Below are positions 16,141-25,238 of a DNA stretch of 64,000 nt, one piece after another. How positions within the stretch are numbered: position 1 is the stretch's first letter; the number at the start of each line of letters is the position of its first letter. Where the stretch lies: NCBI RefSeq assembly GCF_004014855.1, contig NZ_CP034930.1:2647716-2711715 (forward strand). Direction: 5' to 3'. The position numbers and the translations under genes were made by a program. The DNA is from Apibacter raozihei (lineage in GTDB: Bacteria; Bacteroidota; Bacteroidia; Flavobacteriales; Weeksellaceae). The notes beneath the pieces are model-generated. The model had not been told where the DNA came from, searched no databases, and was given only the letters and a program-made list of their open reading frames with translations.

Positions 16141-16448
16141 CAGGTGTTGGCCAAAAAATTAAACAGCACAGGCTGGCCGTGTGTGGGATTTGTTTAAAAA
16201 ATTTACAGCGTAATTTTATATTTTTAAAAGCTGTAAATTTTTTAGGCAAACCAGGTTAGCCGCGCGGCTATTTATACATAATGGCAAATTATAGGAAAAC
16301 CCTGTAAAATGTGTTTGTCTCAGAAAAGTTCTATTTAGGCGAAGCCCGGAGCTTTTGCGTAGACATAATATGACATTATAGGAAAATGTGTAATTACCGC
16401 CGTAAATTTGAAATATATAATTTTCCTATAATTTATATTATGTTAAAT
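16141..16448. repeat. Island repeat R, copy 3 (right boundary of the array)
   Basis: It is nearly identical to copy 2 from the TTGGCC start through the AATTTACAGC/GCTGTAAATT inverted repeat, the long hairpin and the two ATTATAGGAAAA motifs. It then departs from copies 1 and 2. Instead of TTATGTTACAT, the ATAGCT palindrome and the purine tract, it ends in a dif-like junction and passes into the flank of the next gene. Confidence 0.85.
16421..16448 (+). other. dif-like putative Xer recombination site
   Basis: The 28 bases read TTTTCCTATAA, a 6-base centre TTTATA, then TTATGTTAAAT. They match the E. coli dif sequence at 22 of 28 positions, including the entire 11-base XerD arm and ATAAT of the XerC side. 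Related pairs with 7- to 10-base centres occur inside the R copies. A functional Xer site is a hypothesis: in an AT-rich genome the XerD arm alone could occur by chance. Confidence 0.4.
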
Positions 16449-16500
16449 AGATAATTTGAATTTCTATCTCTCTACGTATATTATAAGACAACTTCTTACA

Positions 16501-16537
16501 ACAAACAAAACCATGCATATGGCATGGTTTTGTTTGT
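16501..16537 (-). terminator. Strong hairpin after the FISUMP-like gene
   Basis: An approximately 16-bp stem pairs ACAAACAAAACCATGC with its inverse around a short ATATG loop. It lies about 20 bases past the stop of the leftward 1.5-kDa-residue gene and separates it from the island. Confidence 0.75.
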
Positions 16538-16556
16538 GAATTTAGTTTACTACTAT

Positions 16557-19500
16557 TTATTGCTTCAAAATTTTAACCATAATCTCAGAATTATTAACTC
16601 TAATTAAATAATAACCTGTTTTTAAAGAAGATACATCTGTTTGTTTGTTTTGAAATTTTCCTTCTTTTACAAGCTGTCCGGACAAATTATAAATCTGATA
16701 GTAATAATCTTTACTATCATTTACCTCAATATTAAGAATGTCTTTAACAGGATTAGGATATAAAACAAGTTTCTCGTTCTTTATATCTTCTTGTACTGCT
16801 TCTTGTGTAAAATAGGCTTTAGCTTCATAAGTAGCGTTTCTGGATACGGGAATTCCCGGCAGCGGGCCTCTTGATACACCATTGTCTTCCTGTTTTATAC
16901 ATCTACAATTCATTGCAGCATAAGGATCTACATTTGTGTATTTAACAAGAATCCGGGAAAACTGATCAAAATGCATATAAGTTCCCCTACCCGTAAATAT
17001 ATCATGTAAATTAGCATACCAGATTCCACTTCCTAAAGCAGGATTAATGATACTACTCAGACCATCTTTACTAAGTACTCTTCTTTTACCTCTGATATAT
17101 CCTTTCGGATAATTTCCTGTATTATATTCACTATTATTAAAGACAAAACCTACTGTATTGTTATAAGCTTTATCTACTGGTCTGGGTAGGTGGTAAATAA
17201 CAGAACCGTAATAACCTTGTTCAGAATTACCTACCGGTTGTCCTTCTTTATTCACATAAGTAACATATTCCCGATTATTTTTTAAGCTCCAGGGAGAGGA
17301 TTTTATAGGACCCGTTACAGTCTCTGGAATTCTCCATCCATTAGGACAAGGATCAAATACAGATTTGTTTCCTCCCAATCCCCATCTTTCAGGATACAGA
17401 CCGTGATATCCTGTGTCTAACAACCAATCCGAACCCAGCATATAATAATCATTTGGGCGAGTTGGATATACTACATTAGGCATCATGAACTTTAAAGGAT
17501 TTGCCACGGAATATCCAAGAATTTTTTCGATTCTTACATCTATCTTGTCACTGGAATTTATATTGTTTTTATAGGTGTTGTAATTAACAATCTGGCTGGA
17601 ATTATACATGTTTTCTGTTAAAGTTGAATAAGTTACGGTTCCATTATTGTTTCTTCCTAAATACACGTTAAATTTGCTATTACTTGGAGCTATTTTAGTA
17701 AAAGTCGGTAAAGGATCTTTTCTTCCCCATTGGTAATGTAAACCTTGAGAATTATTTAATTGTAATAATACATTGGAACCAGACTGATATTGATTATAAA
17801 CTGTTGGCATAACATCAATAGCTCCCAGATTCCTATCCATAATTTTCGTTTTCATAATGGTACCATACTGTGTATAATTTACGTAGTTGTCCGTAGTTAT
17901 GGGTTCATCATTTACATAGGTAAGAGAACTAACCTCACTGTTAGTAACCCATATGTGCCAACTCCAGTAAACAGGATTATCAATGGAGCCATTGTGTAAT
18001 GTAATTAACGCATTACCGGATTTGTTGGCATTGATTTTTACATTTATATTGGCTTCTTTAGAAGCCGGATTATCAACAGTCAATTGAGTTATTAATTCAT
18101 TATTGTCTGCCCAAAGTACATTTGCTTTCAGATTATTAAAACTTACTGGATTTAAAATCTGTGTGTTGCCTAAATAGTTACTTTGCACCGAAAAAGCCTT
18201 ACTTACAGGTATTGAAATGAGCTGATCTGTTGGTGATTTTGTAATCATGTAAGCATTAGGATTATCCAGACCCGCTGTATACGTTTCATTTTCAGTGAAG
18301 AATCTCGTTTCAAAATTATAATTGTTTTTTTCAAATAAAGGATCTTTTATACATCTGCAAGCATGGGCATTATTGGTAGGAAAATCATCTGCTGGCTTAT
18401 ATAAATAGAGTCCGTGAACATTAGGATAATTTAAAAAGTCTGGCTGTTTGTTAATTTGATCGGTAGAAGGAATTAATCTCAAAGCACTGGCTACAGAAGA
18501 AATTTCCCCGAAAGTTGTCATGGTTGAAGTCCATAAATAAGTTTCAAGATGGTCTGTATGTGATGCTTTTGAATGGTATCTGACATCTCCACTTGCACCC
18601 CTTCCTATCCAACCAGTTCCTGGAAAAATTCCCATATTATTACCTGCTACATTGGTCATATCAAAGCCGTATTGAGGGTATATTTTTATACCAGCAAGAT
18701 AAGGTTTCAAATTAGATAATCCTGGACTAATATTAGATCCATCAGTATTAAAATTTGATAAAGAATTGCTTGACTTAGGTCCAAATGGAGTAAAATCCAT
18801 TCTTAATTTTTTTTCTGCAGAAGCCGCCAGTAAAGAAGGAAGCCTCCACCCATTGGGACATGGATCATAAGAAGATTTATTACGGTAAGGCTGAGGCTGA
18901 GGCTGAGTCTCTTTAATCTCTGGTGCCTGCACTCCAAAAGAGTTGTCAGACCATAAATTAACTTTACTTAATTCATGAGTTTGTAGTCCCGGAACTATCC
19001 CAAACCAATTATAATAGTACAAAACTGAATCATATGTACCATAAACAGATGGTGAGACAGTACCATCATCAGTAACATAAATTAAGCTCAAGGGATTTTT
19101 AACGGATAGTCTTATATTATCTGTAATATTTGCTACTGTTTTATAAATAAATTTTGTAGAGTTGGTCAAACTTTTGTAATCGTTAAATGGACTGTTAGGA
19201 AACTTTACTACAGCCAAACCCTCATCATGAACAATTTTCCCTAAACTTCCGGATACTTGATAATAATTAGCATCAGTTGTGGTTAAAGGAGGAAACGGAT
19301 CTTTTCTTCCCCACTGGTACATGAGTCCACCATTCCTATTCCATCCTTCTCCTGTAAATGAATTTCCCAGAGCTCCTAGGTTTCTATCCATCCACCCCCA
19401 TTCAGAATCAGGAATCTTTTCTATAGTTCCATCACTTAATTCTCTTTTTACATCATCAAAACTTTTATATGTCGAGCCATTCGTTGGGTCATTTGTTACC

Positions 19501-21137
19501 CACACGTGCCACGACCAATAAATTTCCCCATTTACTTTATAAGCAATAACAGCATTTCCTTTTTTTACATTATTTACGGGTACTTTTATTTCTGCTTCTT
19601 CTCCACTGCCTATAATATCCAGCTTGTAATTCTCTTTAGATCTTATAAGTCCCATAGTGTCTTCCCATAAAACATCAGCAGTTATTTCTCCAGTAGGAAT
19701 GTCGATACCTTTCATGTAATTTCCGTTTTTCCACATTTCATAGGCTTTTTTTACGGGAATGTAAAATCCGTTTACACTAATTCCATTTTTATCTTTACCC
19801 GTAAAAATATAACTATTGGGTGCTTTTTTCCAATCCACAAGATCGCTCTTTGCTCCCGGATTGATTGTAATACAGCTAGTTTCATTGGAATTATTCAAAT
19901 CACCAAAAATACCTACATAGTTAATAAACTTTTTTATTTCCTTTTCAATTTCTGTCAAAGGAGAGGAAGTTCCGTTCCAGCCAGCTGTTACCTTTCTGTT
20001 TCTAATAGCTCCTATTCCATAAATGGATGCTTTTGAGGTATTACTTAAAAAGAAATTTTCAGATCCAGGCCCTCTGTCTTTTTCATACAAACGTGGATAT
20101 CCATAATGATTTACTGTATTATAGTTGCTGATTGCATTGATAGTAATATAACTACTGTTGGATTTATATATTCTTAAACCGGTTGATTTACTTATAACAA
20201 TCACTACAGGTTCCTGATTAGTAATTATATCTGTAAGTTTTTGATTAATATAGTTGTATAGATTATAGTATCTGTTGATTAAAGCATTAGGATTAGTAAA
20301 GTCTAAATAGCCTCTTCCAGCCTGTTCTCCTCCTTCTTCCAAAGGTAATGCCCAATTACTAAAGTTAACAAAAAAACCTGCATCAGAAAATTTACCTGCA
20401 AACATATAAACAGGGTCATGATAAGAATATTCGAAAGGACTTAATTCGCTTCCCTGATAAATATACTTTTGAGTGTTCGCCAATATTGTAAGGTTATTAG
20501 GATTTTCAATGTTGATTACCGGTGCTTTAGGGTTAGAGGTATTTAATGTTCCGGTAGCATTAATTGACAAAGCTATATTATCTAATTTTTTGTGTAAGTG
20601 CAGAGAGGTTACTCTATCTTTTATACTTTTTACAGTGCCATCTTGATTTAACACAACAGTTTCGTTTGTTTTGGGGGTAAACAAATAAGTATAATCATTT
20701 TCGTTGAGCTGACATTGCCCTGTTGTATAATCTGATTGTTTGTAATGATATACTGTCTTTTGCCAAATTATAGACTGCCAATTTGAAAGATTGGTATTAG
20801 AGCTCAATTCAATTTTAACATTCTGCTTGTTAATATTAGATGCGGGCAATTCGAAACTAGCAGTTAAATTTTGATTAAATTCATTAGTCGCTGCAAATGT
20901 TTTATCCCATGCTGAAACCCAGTTTCCTGAAGAATTCTTATATTTAATTGTAATAACAACCTGGTCGGAAGTCACAGGTTTGGTAAAATTGCCTGTAATA
21001 ACGACTGCTCCTTTTTGATTAATGGTTTGCGTAATTTCGATATTTGAGTCTAAATCTACAACGTTTTGAGATAAACAAGGTATATAAATAAAACCCAAAA
21101 TTAAAAGTACAAACTTTGAAATAATTTTATTTTTCAT
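16557..21137 (-). CDS. Large type IX-secreted FISUMP-like protein
   Basis: The product has about 1526 residues from the preferred ATG at 21137. An upstream Met eight codons earlier would spoil the signal peptide. After the signal peptide come beta-rich N-terminal modules (to about 480) and then two related halves. Each half contains Y-W-S-W-H-(V/I)-W-V-T-N, M-D-R-N-L-G-A, Y-Q-W-G-R-K-D-P, D-P-C-P-N-G-W-R and C-R-C-I-K blocks, the landmarks of FISUMP-type (TIGR02145) proteins. The last 75 residues (L-V-L-Y-P-N-P-V, then L-K-T-G-Y-Y-L-I-R and V-K-I-L-K) are a type A type IX secretion sorting domain. The protein is thus predicted to cross the outer membrane and be anchored or released. Its function is unknown, and the internal halves look like an old duplication. 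Confidence 0.85.
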   Translation of the reverse strand: MKNKIISKFVLLILGFIYIPCLSQNVVDLDSNIEITQTINQKGAVVITGNFTKPVTSDQVVITIKYKNSSGNWVSAWDKTFAATNEFNQNLTASFELPASNINKQNVKIELSSNTNLSNWQSIIWQKTVYHYKQSDYTTGQCQLNENDYTYLFTPKTNETVVLNQDGTVKSIKDRVTSLHLHKKLDNIALSINATGTLNTSNPKAPVINIENPNNLTILANTQKYIYQGSELSPFEYSYHDPVYMFAGKFSDAGFFVNFSNWALPLEEGGEQAGRGYLDFTNPNALINRYYNLYNYINQKLTDIITNQEPVVIVISKSTGLRIYKSNSSYITINAISNYNTVNHYGYPRLYEKDRGPGSENFFLSNTSKASIYGIGAIRNRKVTAGWNGTSSPLTEIEKEIKKFINYVGIFGDLNNSNETSCITINPGAKSDLVDWKKAPNSYIFTGKDKNGISVNGFYIPVKKAYEMWKNGNYMKGIDIPTGEITADVLWEDTMGLIRSKENYKLDIIGSGEEAEIKVPVNNVKKGNAVIAYKVNGEIYWSWHVWVTNDPTNGSTYKSFDDVKRELSDGTIEKIPDSEWGWMDRNLGALGNSFTGEGWNRNGGLMYQWGRKDPFPPLTTTDANYYQVSGSLGKIVHDEGLAVVKFPNSPFNDYKSLTNSTKFIYKTVANITDNIRLSVKNPLSLIYVTDDGTVSPSVYGTYDSVLYYYNWFGIVPGLQTHELSKVNLWSDNSFGVQAPEIKETQPQPQPYRNKSSYDPCPNGWRLPSLLAASAEKKLRMDFTPFGPKSSNSLSNFNTDGSNISPGLSNLKPYLAGIKIYPQYGFDMTNVAGNNMGIFPGTGWIGRGASGDVRYHSKASHTDHLETYLWTSTMTTFGEISSVASALRLIPSTDQINKQPDFLNYPNVHGLYLYKPADDFPTNNAHACRCIKDPLFEKNNYNFETRFFTENETYTAGLDNPNAYMITKSPTDQLISIPVSKAFSVQSNYLGNTQILNPVSFNNLKANVLWADNNELITQLTVDNPASKEANINVKINANKSGNALITLHNGSIDNPVYWSWHIWVTNSEVSSLTYVNDEPITTDNYVNYTQYGTIMKTKIMDRNLGAIDVMPTVYNQYQSGSNVLLQLNNSQGLHYQWGRKDPLPTFTKIAPSNSKFNVYLGRNNNGTVTYSTLTENMYNSSQIVNYNTYKNNINSSDKIDVRIEKILGYSVANPLKFMMPNVVYPTRPNDYYMLGSDWLLDTGYHGLYPERWGLGGNKSVFDPCPNGWRIPETVTGPIKSSPWSLKNNREYVTYVNKEGQPVGNSEQGYYGSVIYHLPRPVDKAYNNTVGFVFNNSEYNTGNYPKGYIRGKRRVLSKDGLSSIINPALGSGIWYANLHDIFTGRGTYMHFDQFSRILVKYTNVDPYAAMNCRCIKQEDNGVSRGPLPGIPVSRNATYEAKAYFTQEAVQEDIKNEKLVLYPNPVKDILNIEVNDSKDYYYQIYNLSGQLVKEGKFQNKQTDVSSLKTGYYLIRVNNSEIMVKILKQ

Positions 21138-21375
21138 ACTTATATTTTTTTTGTAATACATTTTTTTACATGATTAAAAAATCATTTAAAAGTACATATT
21201 ATATATTAAATCTATAATAATATAGATTAATTTAATATTTTAAAGTATAAAATAACTTAATTTATATATTATAATATTTAAATAAAATTTATTAGATCAA
21301 ATAATTAAAGTAAATAGAATTAATTTTTAAGTTTCAGGTTTTCATAAAATTTTAAAAATATATTGAAATAATAAA

Positions 21376-21398
21376 CCCGGATGATATAATCATCCGGG
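21376..21398 (-). terminator. Rho-independent terminator after the acyltransferase
   Basis: A 10-bp perfect stem (CCCGGATGAT with its inverse) with a 3-base loop lies about 35 bases after the stop at 21432. The rest of 21138-21431 is AT-rich spacer without other features. Confidence 0.7.
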
Positions 21399-21431
21399 CA
21401 TGCTAATAAATAAATTGTAACAACTATATTT

Positions 21432-22541
21432 CTAAAGAAATTTTTTCTTTAACCAATTTCTCATAGGAATATCAAATAACTTCATAGTAACATAACCCAA
21501 AATGATGGATAATACTACAACTAGTAAACCGTAAGGCCAGGATTCTTCAAAACTCAATTTGTTATTTGCCACCCAGGCCATGTATATATTAATCAACGGG
21601 AAATGAGTAATATAAACGGGGTATGAAATATCTCCCAAAAATTTACAAACAGCAGAAGATTTTGCACCAATTACCTTTCCTCCGGCTCCTAACCAAATAA
21701 TAAAAGGAAACATAACCATTAAACATAAACATTCATAAATCCTGTTAGGTATATCTCCTAATCTTGGAACAGAAAGTAAAGCAACTAATAAAATAGATGA
21801 AATAAGAAATGCATTGGGAATATATTTAAGTTTAGCTGTACGTGACAATAAAAGTCCGGCTAAAAATGGAAATGATAAACGTATAAAGCCAATTTTGAGC
21901 TGAACAGGATCGTCTATTGCCCATCCGCCTATAATATCTCCGATTTCATTGGTAAAAGCGTAATGGATGGTAAATCCGGCAGCAATAATCACCAGAAGGC
22001 CAAGTACCATTTTAGAAACCCTGCGAAGAACTAATGCATAAGCTATGTTTGCTATATATTCAAAAAATAAAGACCAGGCCGGTCCGTTTAACGGATACAT
22101 TTCATTCCAGCCACGAATGTCTCCACCTTTACCAACGGGAATTAATAAACATCCTAATATAGTAATAAGAATTAAACGCCACCAAGGTGTCTGTGATATA
22201 CCTACCCAGTGCAATGCCGGCGAATCCTGAAAATAAAAAAGTAATGCTCCAATAATAGAACCAATAATAATCATGGGTTGCAAACGTATAATCCTACGCT
22301 TAAAAAAGTCCAGCAAACTCATTTTTTGCCATCGGTCATCATAGGCATATCCTATAACAAATCCGGATAAAAGAAAGAAAAAGTCAACAGCTAAATATCC
22401 GTGATTGATCATTTGTAAAGCATGATCACCTCCCGAATAAATTTCAAGAACGTGAAAAAACACTACTAAAATGGCTGCTACTCCCCTAAGTCCGTCAAGT
22501 ATTACGTAATGGGGTTTTGATTTTTTAATGTCTAAATTCAT
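21432..22541 (-). CDS. Acyltransferase family 3 (OafA/YrhL-like) membrane protein
   Basis: The product has about 369 residues from the ATG at 22541. A longer frame adds 41 hydrophobic residues, but these lie over the promoter. The N-terminus shows the family hallmark L-D-G-L-R-G followed by a histidine in V-V-F-F-H-V. About ten hydrophobic helices follow with D-F-F-F-L-L-S-G-F-V and a basic R-R-I-I-R-L-Q-P loop. Such enzymes move acetyl or other acyl groups onto sugars of surface polysaccharides or peptidoglycan from the cytoplasmic membrane. No glycan genes are adjacent, so the acceptor is unknown. Confidence 0.85.
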   Translation of the reverse strand: MNLDIKKSKPHYVILDGLRGVAAILVVFFHVLEIYSGGDHALQMINHGYLAVDFFFLLSGFVIGYAYDDRWQKMSLLDFFKRRIIRLQPMIIIGSIIGALLFYFQDSPALHWVGISQTPWWRLILITILGCLLIPVGKGGDIRGWNEMYPLNGPAWSLFFEYIANIAYALVLRRVSKMVLGLLVIIAAGFTIHYAFTNEIGDIIGGWAIDDPVQLKIGFIRLSFPFLAGLLLSRTAKLKYIPNAFLISSILLVALLSVPRLGDIPNRIYECLCLMVMFPFIIWLGAGGKVIGAKSSAVCKFLGDISYPVYITHFPLINIYMAWVANNKLSFEESWPYGLLVVVLSIILGYVTMKLFDIPMRNWLKKKFL

Positions 22542-22601
22542 AGTAATTTCTTTATTTATGGTTAGTTTTAGCAAGTAACACAAAGATGTGTCCCTCTGAC
22601 A

Positions 22602-22609
22602 CAAATATA
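22602..22609 (-). promoter_or_regulatory. -7 element for the acyltransferase gene
   Basis: The minus strand reads TATATTTG, an exact TAnnTTTG match, about 60 bases upstream of the chosen ATG. It supports the internal start, because it lies inside the longer frame. No clear -33 TTTG at the usual distance was found. Confidence 0.45.
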
Positions 22610-22754
22610 TTAAAAAAACTAAAATAAATATTGTAAAAACAAAATTCAGGTAAAAATCATGCAATTTTATTGTTAAAACGTGTTCCAGTGCCTAAAGAAA
22701 TTACTTTTTTTAAAGAAGTATAGTCTGATAATAAGATATTTAAAAACTTAAACA

Positions 22755-22797
22755 TAAAAAAAGTCAAAAAGAAACTCTTTTCTTTTTGACTTTTTTA
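22755..22797 (-). terminator. Terminator of the redox operon
   Basis: A long A/T-rich hairpin pairs AAAAAAGTCAAAAAGAAA with its inverse around a CTC-centred loop. Uridine-rich ends on both strands would let it work in either direction. It lies 60 bases after the cupin gene, the last of the operon. Confidence 0.75.
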
Positions 22798-22855
22798 TCT
22801 ATTCACCCGCCAAAAGTAAATCATGATCTACTTTAAACAGCAAATTTTAAATTAA

Positions 22856-23275
22856 CTATTGTTGAACAGCTAAATATTCTTCATCAGTAACGGGGCTCAG
22901 CCAAACAGCCGATCCTTTACTGATGCAGGTGCTAATGGCTATATGTGTAAACTCACTATTGGGAGTGGCTCCGTGCCAGTGAATAATATCGGGTTGAATT
23001 TCAACAACATCTCCATTTTTTAATTTCTGTGCTGATTTACCTTTTTCCTGATAATAGCCCTCTCCTGCCGTACACAACAAAATCTGTCCGCCAGGGTGAG
23101 AATGCCAGCTGTTTCTTACTCCTGCTTCAAAAGTTACATTACCTATAGTTATATCAAAATCTTTTCCGTTTTCCATTAACATCTCCAGCCAGGCCGTTCC
23201 GCTAAAATTATCATTTTCCAGCGGAGATCCCTTAGGAAATGGTTGTTGTGATATATTTTCGTTTTGTGTATTCAT
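22856..23275 (-). CDS. Cupin-domain protein (last gene of redox operon)
   Basis: The 139-residue cytoplasmic product is built around a single cupin_2 barrel. The first motif is W-H-S-H-P-G-G-Q with two metal-binding His, and the second is Q-P-D-I-I-H-W-H-G-A. A conserved E-G-Y-Y-Q-E-K-G strand lies between them. It resembles the small cupins often linked to carboxymuconolactone decarboxylase-like proteins and aldo-keto reductases in Bacteroidota. The substrate is unknown. A lipoprotein version with more than half its residues identical is encoded at 63508-64000. It starts 33 bases after the alcohol dehydrogenase stop. Confidence 0.8.
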   Translation of the reverse strand: MNTQNENISQQPFPKGSPLENDNFSGTAWLEMLMENGKDFDITIGNVTFEAGVRNSWHSHPGGQILLCTAGEGYYQEKGKSAQKLKNGDVVEIQPDIIHWHGATPNSEFTHIAISTCISKGSAVWLSPVTDEEYLAVQQ

Positions 23276-23308
23276 TTTATTCTTTTCATTTAGCTCATTA
23301 TTACAATA

Positions 23309-24367
23309 TTAATTAGCTTGTGCTAAAGAAGACATATCTATAACGAAACGGTATTTTACATCTCCTTTTTCCAAGCGCTCAAATGCTGTATTTACCTCAT
23401 CAATGGAAATCATTTCAATATCTGCCTTTATATTATGTTCGGCACAAAAATTAATTACCTCCTGAGTTTCGGCTATTCCCCCGATATTGGAGCCGGAAAA
23501 ACTTTTCCTTCCGTTTACTACATTAAAGGCTCCTATTTCCAAAGGTGCATTGGGTAAACCTACCAACACAAGAGATCCGTCTACTTTAAGCAGGTTAATG
23601 TACTCATTTACGTCATGACTTGCAGATACCGTATCCAGAATCATATCTTGTTTCGGACAATTTTTCATTTGCTCCTTGTCTGTAGATAAAACTACCTCGT
23701 CAGCCCCCAGACGCTTTGCATCTTCTGCTTTAGCCTGTGAAGTTGTAAAAACGGTAACCTCAGCACCCATTGCCTTTGCTATTTTAATAGCCATATGCCC
23801 CAGACCGCCAATACCAATTATTCCTACATTTTTACCCGGACCTGTTTTCCAATGTTTTAAAGGTGAATAAACTGTAATTCCTGCACAAAGAATGGGCGCT
23901 GCACTTGGTAAATCTAGATTTTCGGGAATATGTACTACATAATTTTCATCTACGACGATACTTTCGGAAAATCCTCCATAGGTTATTCCTCCATGTTTTT
24001 TATCCGGAGAATTAAATACGACAGTCCAGCCGTTATCACAAAATTGTTCTTCTCCCTCATGACAATGGTCACATTCCCGGCAACTGTCCACAATACAACC
24101 TACACCTGCCAAATCACCTACCTTAAACTTGCTTACGCCCTCTCCTACTTTTTTTACTCTCCCGACTATTTCATGCCCGGGTACAACCGGATATAAGGTT
24201 CCTCCCCAATCATTATGTACGCTGTGCAGATCGGAATGACAAATACCACAGTACAAAATTTCTATCTCCACGTCTTTTACGTCAACTTCTCTTCGTTCTA
24301 TTTTCATGCCTTTTAAAGGCTCTATTGATGCTTCTGTTCCAAAAGCTTTTACTTGTTTAGTGTCCAT
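23309..24367 (-). CDS. Zinc-dependent NAD(P) alcohol dehydrogenase (YahK-like)
   Basis: The 352-residue medium-chain dehydrogenase has the catalytic zinc site C-G-I-C-H-S-D and G-H-E-I-V-G-R-V near the N-terminus. The structural zinc cysteines lie in C-R-E-C-D-H-C-H-E-G-E-E-Q-F-C, and the Rossmann motif is G-I-G-G-L-G-H (about 184-190). The pattern matches the cinnamyl-alcohol-dehydrogenase/YahK group, which reduces a broad range of aldehydes, usually with NADPH. Its place in an operon with three aldo-keto reductases suggests removal of reactive carbonyls. It starts 13 bases after the upstream reductase stop. Confidence 0.88.
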   Translation of the reverse strand: MDTKQVKAFGTEASIEPLKGMKIERREVDVKDVEIEILYCGICHSDLHSVHNDWGGTLYPVVPGHEIVGRVKKVGEGVSKFKVGDLAGVGCIVDSCRECDHCHEGEEQFCDNGWTVVFNSPDKKHGGITYGGFSESIVVDENYVVHIPENLDLPSAAPILCAGITVYSPLKHWKTGPGKNVGIIGIGGLGHMAIKIAKAMGAEVTVFTTSQAKAEDAKRLGADEVVLSTDKEQMKNCPKQDMILDTVSASHDVNEYINLLKVDGSLVLVGLPNAPLEIGAFNVVNGRKSFSGSNIGGIAETQEVINFCAEHNIKADIEMISIDEVNTAFERLEKGDVKYRFVIDMSSLAQAN

Positions 24368-24380
24368 ATATTATATTGTT

Positions 24381-25232
24381 TTAATTCTTTTTTATCATGG
24401 TAGAAAACCATTTAATCATTGCCGGATCCCTATGATCAAAAAATAGGCTTTTATGAGTATCCATCGTTTTTATAGCTTCCATATCTTCTCCTGACAGTTC
24501 AAAATCAAAAAGCTGGATATTTTCTTTCAGTCGTTCTTTTTTTACGGATTTAGGTATTACCACTACTTCTCGCTGAATTAACCATCTTAATACGACCTGG
24601 GCTACAGATTTGTTATATTTATTTGCTATTTTCACAAGAACCGGCTGGGTGAACATATCATTTCTTCCTTCAGCAAATGAGGCCCAGGATTCTATCTGTA
24701 TACCGTTTTCTTTTAAAAATTCCTGATCACTTATGCGTTGATAAAAAGGATGAGTCTCAATCTGGTTTACTGCAGGAACAACCGTATGATTTACTATTAT
24801 ATCCATTACTCTGTCCGGATGAAAATTACTCACACCTATGGCTTTAATCTTTCCACTTTTATATAATTCTTCCATAGCTCTCCAGGATCCATGAACATCA
24901 CCATAAGGTTGATGTATTAAATATAAATCCAGATAATCTGTCTGTAATTTATTGATGGATTCTTCAAATGCTTCTTTGGTTTTTTCATATCCGGTATGGG
25001 ATATCCATAATTTGGTAGTCAGAAATAACTGATTACGTTCAATTCCGCTTTCTTTGATAGCCTGTCCTACTGCTTCTTCGTTATGATATGCAGCTGCTGT
25101 ATCTATAGAACGGTAACCGGTTTGAAGCGCATCCAGTACAGTATTTTTACATTGTTCGTATTCAGGTATCTGATAAACGCCCAGTCCTAACATAGGCATT
25201 TCTATTCCATTATTTAATTGTATTGTTTTCAT
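24381..25232 (-). CDS. Aldo-keto reductase (DkgA-like group)
   Basis: The 283-residue TIM-barrel reductase has the catalytic tetrad visible as D and Y in S-I-D-T-A-A-A-Y-H-N-E, K in L-T-T-K-L-W and H in Y-L-I-H-Q-P. The signature G-V-S-N-F-H-P is present, as is the C-terminal cofactor motif V-V-I-P-K-S-V. This is the 2,5-diketo-gluconate reductase type of the family, which reduces small aldehydes and ketones with NADPH. It differs clearly from the two larger reductases at the front of the same operon. The spacing to its neighbours is 6 bases upstream and 13 bases downstream. Confidence 0.88.
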   Translation of the reverse strand: MKTIQLNNGIEMPMLGLGVYQIPEYEQCKNTVLDALQTGYRSIDTAAAYHNEEAVGQAIKESGIERNQLFLTTKLWISHTGYEKTKEAFEESINKLQTDYLDLYLIHQPYGDVHGSWRAMEELYKSGKIKAIGVSNFHPDRVMDIIVNHTVVPAVNQIETHPFYQRISDQEFLKENGIQIESWASFAEGRNDMFTQPVLVKIANKYNKSVAQVVLRWLIQREVVVIPKSVKKERLKENIQLFDFELSGEDMEAIKTMDTHKSLFFDHRDPAMIKWFSTMIKKN

Positions 25233-25238
25233 TGCTGA

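Noticed and set aside
16421-16448. The dif-like site as the replication terminus dif of the chromosome
   Set aside because: Genes on both sides are mostly on the same strand with no visible switch, which gives no support for a terminus. A whole-genome view would be needed, so only a Xer-like site is proposed.
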